Below, piece by piece: positions 12,601 to 23,565 of a stretch of DNA of 64,000 nt. The translations under genes and the position numbers were made by a program. The stretch's first letter is position 1. Every line of letters begins with the position of its first letter. The stretch covers positions 682,001-746,000 of the forward strand of contig NW_026732021.1 in NCBI RefSeq assembly GCF_028476545.1, in the 5' to 3' direction. The notes under the pieces are model-generated. The model did no database searches. It worked only from the letters and a program-made list of their open reading frames with translations, and was not told where the DNA came from. The stretch is from Physella acuta (Eukaryota > Mollusca > Gastropoda > Physidae).

Positions 12601-14626
12601 CAGCAATAATCCCAGCCACCATAGCAGATGTAATACTTATGATTCCTAATTACATAGCAGATGTGATATTTATGATTCCTAATTTATGGTCCAACTTTTT
12701 TTGATCCAGTTGGTCAGGTTAAAAACAGAATACACAAAGACTGCCATTTGTTCTCTATTTGAGCTCTTCATGGTGGCTAAACAGGTCAGTCAGATAGAAC
12801 ATTTTGCATTCATTTTCTTTGTTCTTCTATTAGAAATTTTTTTTTTTTAAAGTTTATAAATTGGCAACTAACCTACATTTTTTGGTTGATAGGCAGCAGG
12901 TGATGAGCTAGAAATACTGTCAGTGTCTGGCATGATTGGCGCATGTACCAAGCTGAAAGCCACGGTGAGGAGATTTTTGTAACATTTTCTGCAAAACTTG
13001 CTGCGACAAAATTAAAAATAAATTTTAAGCTACAGCAAAACAGACAAGATAGTGTTAAATTACATTTAGTGTTTTCAGCTCAGTAGATGTAGAATCAAAT
13101 GGTAAGTTTATTCATCAACTCTGTCAGTAGATGTAGAATCAAATGGTAAGTTTATTCATCAACTCTGTCAGTAGTTGTAGAATCTAATGGTGAGTTAATT
13201 CACCAACTCTGTCAGTAGTTGTAGAATCTAATGGAGAGTTTATTCACCAACTCAATCTAATTGTGAGTTTATTCACCAACTCTGTCAGTAGTTGTAGAAT
13301 CTAATGGTGAGTTAATTCACCAACTCTGTCAGTAGTTGTAGAATCTAATGGAGAGTTTATTCACCAACTCTGTCAGTACATGTAGAATCTAATGGTGAGT
13401 TTATTCACCAACTTTGTCAGTTGATGTAGAATCTAATGGTGAGTTAATTCACCAACTCTGTCAGTAGATGTAGCATCTAATGGTGAGTTAATTCACCAAC
13501 TCTGTCAGTCGATGTAGAATCTAATGGTGAGTTTATTCACCAACTCTGTCAGTAGATGTAGAATCTAATGGTGAGTTTATTCACCAACTCTGTCAGTAGT
13601 TGTAGAATCTAATGGTGAGTTAATTCACCAACTCTGTCAGTAGATGTAGAATCTAATGGTGAGTTTATTCACCAACTCTGTCAGTAGATGTAGAATCTAA
13701 TGGTGAGTTAATTCACCAACTCTGTCAGTAGATGTAGCATCTAATGGTGAGTTAATTCACCAACTCTGTCAGTCGATGTAGAATCTAATGGTGAGTTTAT
13801 TCACCAACTCTGTCAGTAGATGTAGAATCTAATGGTGAGTTTATTCACCAACTCTGTCAGTAGTTGTAGAATCTAATGGTGAGTTAATTCACCAACTCTG
13901 TCAGTAGATGTAGAATCTAATGGTGAGTTTATTCACCAACTCTGTCAGTAGATGTAGAATCTAATGGTGAGTTTATTCACCAACTCTGTCAGTAGATGTA
14001 GAATCTAATGGAGAGTTTATTTGTCCTCAGGAGAAGTTTGTTGACCGTCTGGTTACTCAAATCATGGAGCTGGTCAGCTTGTCCAGGTTTGAACTCCTGA
14101 CCCCGACCCAGTCCATGTTTGTCTTTCAGATGTTTACCCTGCTGCTTACATTTGTGGAAGTCAACAAGTCAGTCATTAGCTACGTACGGAACAATTACTT
14201 TGAGGAGTTTAAGTAAGCCATATTACTTGCCCATGTGATGTTTATGATTGGTCTCTCTGTGATGTTAATGATTGTTGCCCCTGTGATGTTAATGATTGTT
14301 GCCCCTGTGATGTTAATGATTGTTGCCCATGTGATGTTAATGATTGTTGCCCCTGTGATGTTAATGATTGTTGCCCCTGTGATGTTCATGATTGTTGCCC
14401 CTGTGATGTTCATGATTGTTGCCCCTGTGATGTTCTATGATTGTTGCCCCTGTGATGTTCTATGATTGTTGCCCCTGTGATGTTCTATGATTGTTGCCCC
14501 TTATGATTGCCTTCTAGTGATGTGATCTGACCTGTTGCCAGGTATTTCATCCAGACACCTGCTGTGTCCAGGAAACTTCCACCACAGTATCCAATCACAG
14601 CCACAACAATCAACATCATTGACCAG
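1241..14626 (+). CDS. C12orf56-like protein, 15 coding exons (3' end unresolved)
   Basis: Fifteen exons join in phase with GT-AG borders: 1241-1492, 5983-6137, 6845-7073, 7323-7616, 7707-7915, 8869-9046, 9721-9794, 10706-10847, 11097-11206, 11641-11730, 12086-12221, 12710-12784, 12893-12964, 14031-14212 and 14542-14626, about 760 residues. The N-terminus (FLKRCLSEQEFERIRGYESC, then VVVSEKENKAFRFIVLSDEK and IYLTENPP) resembles my memory of vertebrate C12orf56, a protein of unknown function. The centre (exons 3-5) is a low-complexity Ser/Thr/Gln/Lys region; the C-terminal half looks helical, and I see no signal peptide, membrane segment or catalytic motif. The start is the first in-frame ATG of an open exon. 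The frame is still open at 14626, so a terminal exon is missing from this model. Introns are packed with minisatellites, several of them copying the splice donor. The exon chain is firm; the name is a recollection, not a search result. Confidence 0.75.
1678..2218. mobile_element. MITE with ~37 bp terminal inverted repeats
   Basis: GGTAATCTAT followed by TTTTGGGTACGTAAAATCG at the left is matched as reverse complement by CGATTTTACGTACCCAAAA and ATAGATTACC at the right. The flanks TTTAGTAA and ATTAGTAA agree at 7 of 8 bases, a plausible target duplication. The interior is AT-rich and non-coding. It sits in intron 1 of the C12orf56-like gene. Superfamily unknown. Confidence 0.65.
2314..2698 (-). 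mobile_element. hAT-like non-autonomous element with internal (AT)n
   Basis: The right end, read on the minus strand, is CAGTGGCATCGCTAGGTCAG, matching the left end of the element at 56318. The left part (GTGACACCATGACGTAAAC, then CTACATCCAACTGTATT) matches, in reverse, 63580-63650 of that same element. A dinucleotide (AT) tract occupies about 2581-2614. No clean target duplication was seen, so one end may be truncated. Confidence 0.55.
2699..5982. other. Intron 1 remainder, no gene seen
   Basis: AT-rich intron sequence. It holds a three-copy ~39 bp tandem repeat (GGGATCATGCA...) at about 3959-4065 and a diverged duplication of a block starting GCCAGATTCTATTTATAG (near 5395 and 5507). Short open frames here show no coding character. 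Confidence 0.6.
6131..6225. repeat. ~25 bp minisatellite at exon 2 donor
   Basis: About 3.5 copies of a unit like TTGATAGGTTTAGTAGTTAGG follow the exon 2 donor. The unit reproduces the last seven exon bases (TGATAG plus context) and the GT. Confidence 0.6.
6575..6612. repeat. (TA)n microsatellite
   Basis: Perfect TA dinucleotide run in intron 2 of the C12orf56-like gene. Confidence 0.85.
7910..8335. repeat. ~49 bp minisatellite copying exon 5 splice donor
   Basis: About 8.5 copies of a unit running from CAATATGTGAGTTTGTTTTC through CTTGTACACACAATGTACAC. Exon 5 ends at 7915 with ...CAATAT before GTGAGT, so each unit repeats the exon's last six bases together with the donor site. Confidence 0.85.
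8455..8845. repeat. 34 bp minisatellite in intron 5
   Basis: About 11 copies of a unit containing ACTTGTTAAAATAAATAAG then AATTAGATATTTCCC, with a few variant copies. It lies directly upstream of exon 6. Confidence 0.85.
9021..9650. repeat. 70 bp minisatellite spanning exon 6 end and donor
   Basis: Nine copies of a 70 bp unit. The first copy contains the last ~26 coding bases of exon 6 (AGTGCCTGGCACAACTACAT CATA) and its GTGAGT donor; the other copies repeat both in the intron. Reading through from exon 6 meets TAG within about 30 bases, so only the first donor gives the long protein. Confidence 0.9.
11255..11505. repeat. 44 bp minisatellite in intron 9
   Basis: About five and a half copies of GTGAAACAGTGACATTGACA with GGACAT...CCACTACCT. 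Two variants alternate, giving an 88 bp higher-order unit. Confidence 0.8.
11549..11690. repeat. 68 bp direct duplication of exon 10 acceptor and start
   Basis: The branch/pyrimidine region, the AG acceptor and the first ~42 coding bases of exon 10 occur twice, 68 bp apart (acceptors at 11571-11572 and 11639-11640). Using the upstream acceptor would add 68 bases and shift the frame, so the downstream copy is taken as the exon. Confidence 0.85.
12206..12440. repeat. ~58 bp minisatellite copying exon 11 end and donor
   Basis: Exon 11 ends AAATGTTAATGAGGAG before GT. The same string, with small changes (AAATGCTAATGAGGAGGT), recurs about three more times downstream, each followed by an AT-rich ~40 bp spacer. 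Confidence 0.8.
13073..14010. repeat. 44 bp minisatellite, ~21 copies, with 264 bp higher-order repeat
   Basis: Unit GTAGATGTAGAATCTAATGG plus TGAGTTTATTCACCAACTCT GTCA. Rare variants (GCATCTAATGG, GTCGATG) recur about 264 bp apart, so six units were copied as a block. It fills intron 13 up to the acceptor of exon 14 at 14031. Confidence 0.85.
14225..14510. repeat. 24 bp minisatellite in intron 14
   Basis: About eleven copies of GCCCCTGTGATGTTAATGAT TGTT with variants. The short open frames across it on both strands come from its 24 bp period. Confidence 0.85.
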
Positions 14627-14830
14627 GTGGTGACCAAAATTCTTGGAACTCATTGAACAGGTGGTGAACAAAATTCTAGGAACTCATTGACCAGGTGGTT
14701 ACCAAAATTTAGGAAACAGTTGATCAGGTGGTGACCAAATTTTATGAAATAATTGAACAGGTGGTGACCAAAATTCTAAGAAATCATTGAACAGGTGGGG
14801 ACTAAATCTAGGAACCCAATAAACGGGTGG
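14615..14830. repeat. ~38 bp minisatellite copying exon 15 end and donor
   Basis: Exon 15 ends ATCATTGACCAG before GTGGTGACC. The combination CATTGAACAGGTGGTGACCA, followed by AAATTCTAGGAA, recurs about five more times with variation. Confidence 0.8.
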
Positions 14831-15364
14831 TGACCATAATTTTAGGAAAGCTGGACAATTGTCATGGCCAATCGGGTGTGCAGATAGAAGGAAACGTTTA
14901 ATGTAAACATTTGTTTGAATGTAAACATTTGTTTGAAGACAATCTCTTGTTGATAGGTTTGCATTGTGGACATGGTTATTTGAAATTTCATGGGAGAGCA
15001 CTGATCAAATTTTTTTTTAGCTTGTTTTCATCAAAGAGAATTGATCAATCAAAATTCTTTATTTTATTCTAGTTACCTAAGTAGTTAATCTCTGAGTTTG
15101 GTGATCAATTTATTGAACTATTCAAATAGGTTTCTTGATGGTTAATTACATCACATCGTTCAAAAGTCTTCTGCAATCAAACTATCACCATTTTTTCTTT
15201 TTGATTTCATAGAACAATTTCTGACTTTTTTTTGTGAATAAAGTTTTAGAATGTAATAGTTAAAAAGTTGATATATAACAAAAAAGTGCTCTGTTATATG
15301 TGACAGCTTACTGCTACCACTGTCTTAAAGCTAATTCATTGGAAATCAAAACATCATATGCGTG

Positions 15365-15570
15365 GTTACCTTGGAAATGAAGACATTGAATACTTGTGTT
15401 ACCATGGAAATGAAGACATTGAATACTTGGGTTACCATGGAAATGAAGACATTGAATACTTGTGTTACCATGGAAATGAAGACATTGAATACTTGGGTTA
15501 CCATGGAAATGAAGACATTGAATACTTGGGTTACCATGGAAATGAAGACATAGAATACTTGGGTTACCTT
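15365..15570. repeat. 33 bp minisatellite, six copies
   Basis: Unit GGAAATGAAGACATTGAATA CTTGGGTTACCAT. Because 33 is divisible by three, several frames stay open on both strands; these are not taken as genes. Confidence 0.85.
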
Positions 15571-16299
15571 TGTGTATTTCCTCAACTTGCTCAACCTTTG
15601 TCTCATTCATTTTTTCATTTTTCGAGTCTTGTTTTTGTTAGAATTTATGACCAGGAACAAATCCTGGTGTCACCAGCAGCTTTATGTAAATAGCCTTTGT
15701 GTCTTATACTACACTTTTTATCATTCTCATTTCAGCTTTTATTTATTGCTTATTTGCCTTTTATATCCATCTTTTTTAAACAAAATATTCTTCTGAAAAT
15801 CTAAAAAAAAAAAAGATTTTCTATTCATTCAATACAATTTGTGTTTGAGCTTTTGATTTGACTGTATAACATGGTAAAAATATAACGGCTGTTGTTTGCT
15901 TAAGAATATATTTTGTATATTAAGAGTTCTAAAATAAATTTTATTGTACATTCCTCTTTGACTTTACTAAACTGTTGAGTTGCTGTCATGTTTTTCATGA
16001 ATTGAAATGGCATATGTTATGAATTATGATTAGAAATGTTAACATACACTAGTAAGAATAAGGTTCACATTAGCAATTTAGAATTCATTTCATCCAGAAA
16101 CAAAGTATGGTAGGGCCCAAAACCACAATTTGAGCTTTAGAGCTAAGTTTGTCCTTAAAATAACACTACATCTCTTGTTTTATGCACAAGAGAGTTCTGC
16201 AATAATTGACTCTTGACCTTCTGGTATAGAACAACACAGTATATATATTGTGTTTATAATTATTCAGGCAATGATTGGTTGATTGTTACTGTCCAGACA

Positions 16300-16540
16300 A
16301 TAATTGATGCCACCCAGTCAATTATTGTTAAATTCATGCTGTCCAGTCAGTTATTGTTAGACTGATGCTGTCCAGTTAGTTATTGTTAGACTGATGCTGT
16401 CCAGTTAGTTATTGTTAGACTGATGCTGTCCAGTCAGTTATTGTTAGACTGATGCTGTCCAGTTAGTTATTGTTAGACTGATGCTGTCCAGTCAGTTATT
16501 GTTAACCTGATGTTGTCCATTCAATAATTATTGTTGGACT
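16300..16540. repeat. 29 bp minisatellite
   Basis: About seven copies of GTTATTGTTAGACTGATGCT GTCCAGTCA, alternating T and C variants. Confidence 0.8.
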
Positions 16541-16771
16541 GATGCCGTCCATTTAAAAAATAGCCCCATGATCCTGGCAAATGATGTCATGTGCCTTGCT
16601 TGCCAGATGTCAACATTTACCTCCCTTAAAGTTATATCTACAGACTTTTTATTCTATTTTATCTCCCCTTAGGGTTATATTGACTTCTTGTTTTATTCGC
16701 ATGCCTATTTTGTATCAGCATACAGTGGTGTCGTGTGACCTATACAAAATGTGTTTTGTATCAGCCTACAG

Positions 16772-17077
16772 AGCCACAGTTACACACTTGATACAGCTTA
16801 CAACCTTTCTATAGATCACCACACAACTAACCCTAGCCATACCACTATAATCACAGGACAGACAGAACCACTTAAAAGCAATATTTTTTTTCTTTCATTG
16901 TTGTCCAACTTTAATACGTCGTTTGCTTTTGGAAGAGCTATTGTAAAGTCCAGCAAGTTTTTCATTTATAATTTATATTCATTTGTTATTTTAAGATCAA
17001 TAAAATTCAACTTTATGAAGATTTTGCCTTCTTGTTTTTTTTTTAAAATCAATATAATGATTGTAAAGTGTGTTTAA
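16772..17077 (+). CDS. Weak candidate for terminal exon of the C12orf56-like gene
   Basis: After exon 15 (phase 0), a CAG acceptor at 16769-16771 opens a phase-0 frame reading SHSYTLDTAYNLSIDHHTTN onward to a TAA at 17075-17077, just before an AATAAA at 17085. The second half of the frame is hydrophobic, AT-driven sequence and unconvincing as protein. Shorter alternatives exist, such as an acceptor near 16797 giving a five-residue tail. I recognise no homology. Confidence 0.2.
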   Translation, partial: SHSYTLDTAYNLSIDHHTTNPSHTTIITGQTEPLKSNIFFLSLLSNFNTSFAFGRAIVKSSKFFIYNLYSFVILRSIKFNFMKILPSCFFFKINIMIVKCV

Positions 17078-17090
17078 CATAACCAATAAA

Positions 17091-18690
17091 AATATTAACA
17101 AACCACAGCAAAGTTGAATGTTAAATCACTGCTGCTGTATGGAATAGTGGCTGAGATAGGCGAGGGCGTGTGGGCGCCGGCCATAGGGGGCGCCTAATAG
17201 AGGTAGGAAAAATTAAATTCTCATTCTGAGCTGCATTACTGAATTATCCACAGCTGATGTTAAGAAAACAGACTGCCCCTGGGCATTACAGACTTATTTA
17301 ATTACATGTTATCTACATCAATTGTGTGACCCCAGAATAACAACTGTTAAGCGACAGTAGTAAAATGCGACCCAACTTTTTTAAAAATGTGTTGGGGGGG
17401 GGGGGGGGGGGTAAGTTTAGAGTTAGTTTAAGGATTATGCGTTATTTTCTACAACGTCTATATTTGGGTATACATATTTAATTGGAAAAGTAATATATTT
17501 TAAAACCCGATATATACTACTTAATAATCACGCAAGTCACGGTTCTTCACAGATAGGTTTTCCACAGAGATAGTGCAAGAGACGGCTCGTAAAAAATACC
17601 ATAACATTAACAATTTACGAATCAATAGAATAAGGTTGCTTTTGAAATTAAAGTAAAAACAACGTTGGACGCTCACAGTGTCTCTGAAACATTTTAACTA
17701 CCCAGTTTACCGTTATATTTAAAGAAATAAAGCTATTTTATCTTTTTATCGTTAGTGCATTTAAAATCTTAGTATTGTAAAAAAAATAATTAATATTTGT
17801 TTTATTTGACATTTATGTTTCAGATTATTTTCCCTTTACCACGATTCAAGTTCAAGGCGATGAATCATGTAAAGGGGAGTAACCCGTTGTTAACAGGTAG
17901 AGTGGATAATTCGCTAGTGTCCTCCCTTTGATTCCCCGTCTTGGGCGGCTTTAACTAAGGGCACATTACAACATTAGCATAGATTGATTCCGGAGATTGG
18001 AGAGACGTAATATGATTTTATCACGTGACAGATACAATTTGTCTAGTTTTGAGGTCGGGAGAGGGGGGGGCATATTTGAAATGTGTTGAATTGAAGCGAG
18101 AAGCTATTGGCTTGTATTTACAAGGAGATGTGACGTCGTTTAGCGACGAATGGACTCATGTGAAATATAATTAATTTAAAGTTTAATCTAATTAAGGCGC
18201 TAAGGAATGTGATTCTAGCAGATACATTTAAAATACTTCCTTCGGGGCACGAACACCCGCAGATGCACCGTTTGGATACTTGGCCCAGTCAAGGCCACCC
18301 CCATCCCCAGGGGCACACTTTGGGGTAAGAAAAGTAACTCCGGATAATCTTAAAGAAAGTATTTGGTTTTACGGTCATGTACAAAAATAAGCTAGAATGT
18401 GTTATCCTATTAATAGCACAAATGTTTGGCTAACAGTGTGATAGATTTATCTGGCAAAAACGTCACTCAAAGATCTCTCAAGCAGTGGTCGAAATATTTT
18501 GGCTCAGATCATTGGTGGTCAATGGGTCAGTGTTTTAAGTAATGGTTTGACATGGACATTATACATTTTAAAAATTGTGACCTACACTGTCATCTGATTT
18601 CACCATCAATACCCGAGTCATTCCACATCAAAGACATTTTAATTATCTCGCTGTCAACAAACATACATCTGCTATACACATCTCATCAGA
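17091..18690. other. Intergenic, no gene seen; poly(G) tract
   Basis: Mixed AT-rich DNA. A G-run of about 18 lies at 17393-17411 and a shorter one near 18063. No open frame with coding character and no splice-consistent exon chain was found. Confidence 0.6.
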
Positions 18691-18699
18691 TTCTGGACT

Positions 18700-18900
18700 G
18701 TATGTAACCCTCCCATATATCCCCGCAAACCTCTTCCCCACCCAACACTCTCTGCTACCCCCTTTTTCTCATCATTACCTACAACCCACCTACACATACA
18801 ACCCTCCCACATCCACATACAATCCTCCCACCTTACATACAACCCTCCCACCTCTACATACAACCCTCCCACCTCTACCTCCAACCCGATCATATCTTCC
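18700..18900. repeat. ~20 bp pyrimidine-rich minisatellite
   Basis: Repeats of ACATACAACCCTCCCACCTC with variants. Part of this motif reappears inverted at about 28797-28822. Confidence 0.6.
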
Positions 18901-19871
18901 AACAACCCTCTCATCCACTTATTATTTACCTTTAGCATTTGTCGTCATCACCCCATCCATCACGTTATCGTAAGATCTAACGATGAATGGATTAGGGGTA
19001 ATTGTATGCCAACCACCTGTTAATCCTCTGACCAGATTCAACAAAATTGTTTTCTTTCTTCACCTACCCTAGAGCTATGTCCGTACTATCAGCAGTAGCC
19101 TTCATCGTCAACCCTTGCCAAAATCAGTTTATTTATTTTCAGTACCGTAAAGAAACAGTGCCATGAGTTCACATATTATAATAACATGTTATTTAATAAT
19201 TTCGACCGATGAAATAATTGACAATTAAATGCAAAAGGTGTTTATATCTAGTTTTAGTTCAAACGTCAACTTTAGATATTGTAGTGAATTTGTTGGAAAT
19301 CAGTCAATTGTGCTTAGTAGGGCAAGAAGAAAAATTCATATCTTAATAAATAGTTGTTATTATAGCATGAAAATTGGAAGAACTATTAGGCCAAGCTTGA
19401 TCTTTAATTAGAATATCTTAGTGTTAGTTAGGAGCAAGCCGATATTATGGAAATCTACTTTAATTAGGTGTATTTGATGATATTTTTACAATATTTGCAT
19501 GTTGGAAAGTATTATTGTTTAAGAACAACTTATTGATGTTTATTGTAATTTGTATCATTGTAAAGGGAATTGGGTGTTGCAGTAATACTTTGCTATATAA
19601 CATGCTATTTTTCAAAAAATTATATAAATTAATTGGCAAGCGCTAAAATTATGTTTTAGCTGTCAAAAATTAAAACAAAATATTAAGTATCGATTTTTAT
19701 GTGTTTTGAATTTTTTAATTCAAGATAAACTATTGAAAATAATTTTTGAAATAATTAATAATATTAATTCATTAATCCATTCCAAGTTTTGGAAAAACTT
19801 CCGCCAGGGAGAGATTAAATTTTCCAAACTAAATGAATTTTTGTGATCATGATTCCCATTGATAAACAAAC

Positions 19872-20942
19872 ATGGCGGCCGCTTGTTTCTTGACTTCGCT
19901 TCAACATTTTAAACTCATCATGAACTCCCAATATGCAACACATATACACAATTTCAAGTCTATTGTGTACGTACGGTTGGGAAGTAATGTATTTGCATTC
20001 AATTCTGACAGAAAAGTTTTGTGGCGGTAAGTAAATTAATTATTTTTTAAAGTTAATGTAAGACCTAGCAAGCCTAGCCCCAGGGGACATTACTCCTACT
20101 GAACGATTTGGTAAACAGTAAACACTTATCTAGACCGTCAAGTTCGATGACAGAATATTACAAAAATAGATCTAAAATCTAAATCTACCTGATCCTAAAT
20201 ATATAATATCTGTAGGCCTATATCTACTTTATTACTTTATTAACTATACTGATCCCTCTAATTAAAAAGTGACAGTACACTGTACTGTACAGTGATTAGA
20301 TTTAGAATGTACTGGATCTAAATTGAATTCTAGTAGATTCTAGTGTGTGTTTGTAGAGTAGAGAGCTATAGTTGTAAGCTATCTAATCTATCTAGATCTA
20401 GTTACTCTAGTCTAGTATATCTACTACCTATCTCAGTCTGTCTAGTCTAAGCTAAGGCAAGGCCTAAAAGGTGTGTAGAGTTGTAAATGTAGACTGTAGA
20501 GTTCACTAGTGTAATAGACAGTGACTGTAGCATTGCTAGTGTGAGTTGTAGTAACAATCTACACAGTAATTTAGAAATTTTGTCTAGGACTTAGTGTCAG
20601 TAAATATTGTAACATACACTTATTACTCTAGCCCACAATCTAGATCTAGTCTAGTAATAGTATGCAATGTAGCAAAATGTATCTATATCCACTTATTTAT
20701 TAGGCCTTGTACCCTGGTTATTAGATCTAGAGTTTAGATTTAGTAATAGAATCTAGGCTTAATGCTCAATATATATTGACCTAAAGTAATTATAGATTTA
20801 ATGGCTAGTTTTAGTTTCAATTTTATTTAAAATTTTGATTATGTATAAAAATGTAAACTATAATTATAAGAGAAAATTCTGAGCATAAATATTGTGTGTA
20901 CATCTATTTTTCAGATTACCTGAATTAAATCAGTGCATATAG
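19872..20942 (+). CDS. Possible two-exon small gene, 60 residues
   Basis: An ATG inside AACATGGCGGC opens 155 bases to a strong GTAAGT donor at 20027. Joined in phase to an acceptor after a pyrimidine-rich CAG at 20912-20914, the frame ends in eight more codons and TAG at 20940-20942. The protein would start MAAACFLTSLQHFKL, an Arg/Lys-containing, acid-poor N-terminus compatible with a mitochondrial targeting peptide, and end LPELNQCI. AATAAA-like signals follow near 21109 and 21120. The ATGGCGGC context resembles the YY1 element often seen overlapping starts of housekeeping genes in animals. No homologue is recognised. It could instead be a non-coding transcript or the first exon of a longer gene. 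Confidence 0.4.
20043..20800. repeat. CTAGAT-rich cryptically simple DNA
   Basis: The words TCTAGATC, CTAGTCTAG and TAGATCTA are strongly over-represented. The same composition recurs at about 22080-22480 and 27440-28130 (where AGATCTAGATCTAGATCTAG is nearly perfect). It fills DNA on both sides of the LTR element at 22836-27351. Confidence 0.55.
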
Positions 20943-21239
20943 ACCTCTAGAAAGAAGCCTACACAATTTCCAGGAAACCTCAACCAAGACTATCAACTAA
21001 ACATGAAATCAAAATGTATGTTATAATGAAGATTTCATCTAAGACTGCAATTTATGAAGAACAATATTTGATGCAAGAAAAAAAAATCCCCTGCAATTAC
21101 TGGAAAGTAATAAATATTAAATAAATGATAAATTTATCTAAATATTGAATTTTTCTCATTCATTTTATGTTGAATTTCTTTTTTTTATTGTATTTGTAAT
21201 GTTAGTTTATGAAAATATTGTAAACAATAGTGAGAGTTG

Positions 21240-21490
21240 TATGGTAGTAAAGCTCCAGTCTCAAACCTGTTGATCCATGGATCTGACAACATAAAGTTCA
21301 CCTATTTTTTGTGACCTTGGCATAGGAAGGGATGATTTGGTCAGCCATATGCCCATCCACATTTACTTTCACTAACGTGAGTTAGGTACCCATCACTGCT
21401 GGGTGCACTCAGGGACTTTTTACTGACTTAAACCTCAATTCAACTTGAGACTTTGGGTTAGCAGTAATGGCAGTCTAGCGCCAGTGTGTT
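21240..21490 (-). mobile_element. SINE-like element, degenerate
   Basis: The block CACTAACGTGAGTTAGGTAC followed by CCATCACTGCTGGGTGCACTC resembles the central conserved domain (Nin-like) of tRNA-derived SINEs known from molluscs and other animals. The tRNA-like head is expected towards 21490 but is badly decayed. The identification is from memory of the motif. Confidence 0.45.
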
Positions 21491-21690
21491 TTGCTTTAAA
21501 TAAAATTTGCAAGTTAAACACTTAGTTTCCTCAATCACTACAGCTTTCCAAAATCACTGAACTAACACACACACACAAATAACATATTAATAATTAAAAC
21601 AACACTCAATACAAATAACATAAATCTTAACACTTGATAAAAGATTTATTTAGGATATATCAATATATATTTTTACAATGACCTACAAAT

Positions 21691-21800
21691 ACTATATTGG
21701 GATTCATTGGTCAAGCAGTAGAGCACACAATTGCTAATCCAGAGAAGTGGTTTGAGGGCTTGAGTACATTAAGGGTAACTGGCTTGAGATACTGACTTTG
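21691..21800 (+). mobile_element. tRNA-like SINE head fragment
   Basis: TTGGTCAAGCAGTAGAGCAC resembles a tRNA A-box region, and AGTGGTTTGAGG about 30 bases later resembles a decayed B box. No cloverleaf of tRNA quality can be drawn. Confidence 0.35.
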
Positions 21801-22835
21801 TGTTAACCACACAACTGTTTTATTAGCCTAAGTCAAAAAAAACAAGACATTATTTTTTATTATTACAAGTGGAACATGCTTCATCTGTGGAATAATATTT
21901 TCATTAACAGTAAAAATAAATATTAAATAGTGTACACAGACACGAAAAATACATGCTTACTGTAAAGCAAAAGAAATTATTCTAAAACAATGTAATATAC
22001 ATTAGTAGTCATTAGGCCTATTTAGTAAAATCTGTTTATTCTGAGTGATATAGTCAGAAAACTAATTATAGCATATTTAATTTCTACTAAGTAGGCCTTG
22101 TACAACAGTACGAATATCTAGAATCTAGCTATATAGAATAATTGAAGTTGCTGATTTTTTTTTTTAAATCTTGGAATTAAATTTTCAATGTTAAATTAAA
22201 AGCTCAATGACAGTAATACAAAGCCAAACAAAGCTTATTACAATTAAACTAATTAGACCCTAATAATAGTAATTATTAGATTAATCCAATTTGGAATTTC
22301 TAGAGCTACTACTAGATATAGAATTTTATCTAGTAATACTGGTACACTATAACTTGTCTATACTAAGCAGACGACTAATTAGTAATTACGGTTATTAGGT
22401 CTAGCCTACTGTCACCGTGTAATATCTAGTTTATCTACTTCTAGATCTAGATCTAGTACCAAAAGAAAAAGTACTAGGAAAAGGAATTATTTTTAAAAAT
22501 ATGGCATTGATTTAAAATAGGGGCCTATTTATTAAAATGAATAAAGGCAAAGTCTTCATTACTAAATAGGCCTAATTTAAATTAGGGGCCTATAGGCCTA
22601 ATTAACTATAATAATATGATTAATACATAGGGTCAAATTACTAATTTAATCAGGCCTAAACTTTCTAAGCAAAATAAAGTCTAAAGAAAAATGTATGGGC
22701 CTAAATTCAAAAGTTAGTTCTAAAGGCCAAAGGTTTCTATTTTACAAAATGATCGTAAATCTAACTAATTATTCTATTATTACTAAATCTAGCTTAAATA
22801 CTACTAGCTATTAAGTACTAAACTAATATAAATAC

Positions 22836-23563
22836 TGTTACGAACCCAAGTGATCTTTACCTGGGTTTGGTCCCATCGAGGAGGGCCAGGTAATTAAAAT
22901 GAAATGCTTAGGCATGTTAATGCACTGACCAGTGCTGGTCGTGAGAATCTTTGGGCCGTGATGGCCACACCGGATTAGATTCCACGCGTGTAGGCGTGTC
23001 AGCCTTGGTGTCTTGGGGGACTCGGCTATTAACGTGGCCAGCAGCCCGTGATTTACGGCTGGGAAAACCTTCCAGGTCGGATAGGGCCGAGGGGACCGTC
23101 ATGGACGGATATGACCTAGGGTCAGGCCTTAATTAAAATCGTTCCCACGGTGTAGGGCGGGGGACGAGTACTTTAGGAGGGTAGACCGGAGACTGGGACA
23201 CTCTCGACAGACAGTCGGGACACGCACTCGGAGACGGACGTACTCGTCTCGGATAGCTAGGTTTAGGGGAGACAGACCTGGGTCGTCTTTGTGAGCTGGT
23301 GGAAAGCCACGACATGTTTTAGACTTAGGCTATGCTAGACGGTTAGGGACAAGTAGGGCAGTCGACTTAAGGACTTTAGTTGTTGTAGTTACTTGTGTAT
23401 ATTTCTGATAGTTGTACTTCGGTGGCGGGTTAATGTTAGATGTTGTATTTTGTGGCGAATAAATAGAGATTACTGAAGTTGGCTTTTATTTATTTTTATT
23501 TTCTTCTTCTTGTTTACGATCCCCTGACTAGTTCGAAAGGATTAGAGTAGGGGGTGCGTAACA
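22836..23563 (+). repeat. 5' LTR of the non-autonomous element
   Basis: 728 bp, TG...CA ends, apparently identical to 26624-27351. An AATAAA lies near 23457 in its 3' part. Confidence 0.9.
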
Positions 23564-23565
23564 AT

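Noticed and set aside
15314-15610. Overlapping open frames on both strands across a 33 bp repeat
   Set aside because: Period divisible by three explains them; they lie in an intron or 3' region of the C12orf56-like gene.
22917-23315. Short frames repeated in both LTRs of the non-autonomous element
   Set aside because: They occur on both strands of the LTR, have no homology and are duplicated only because the LTR is.
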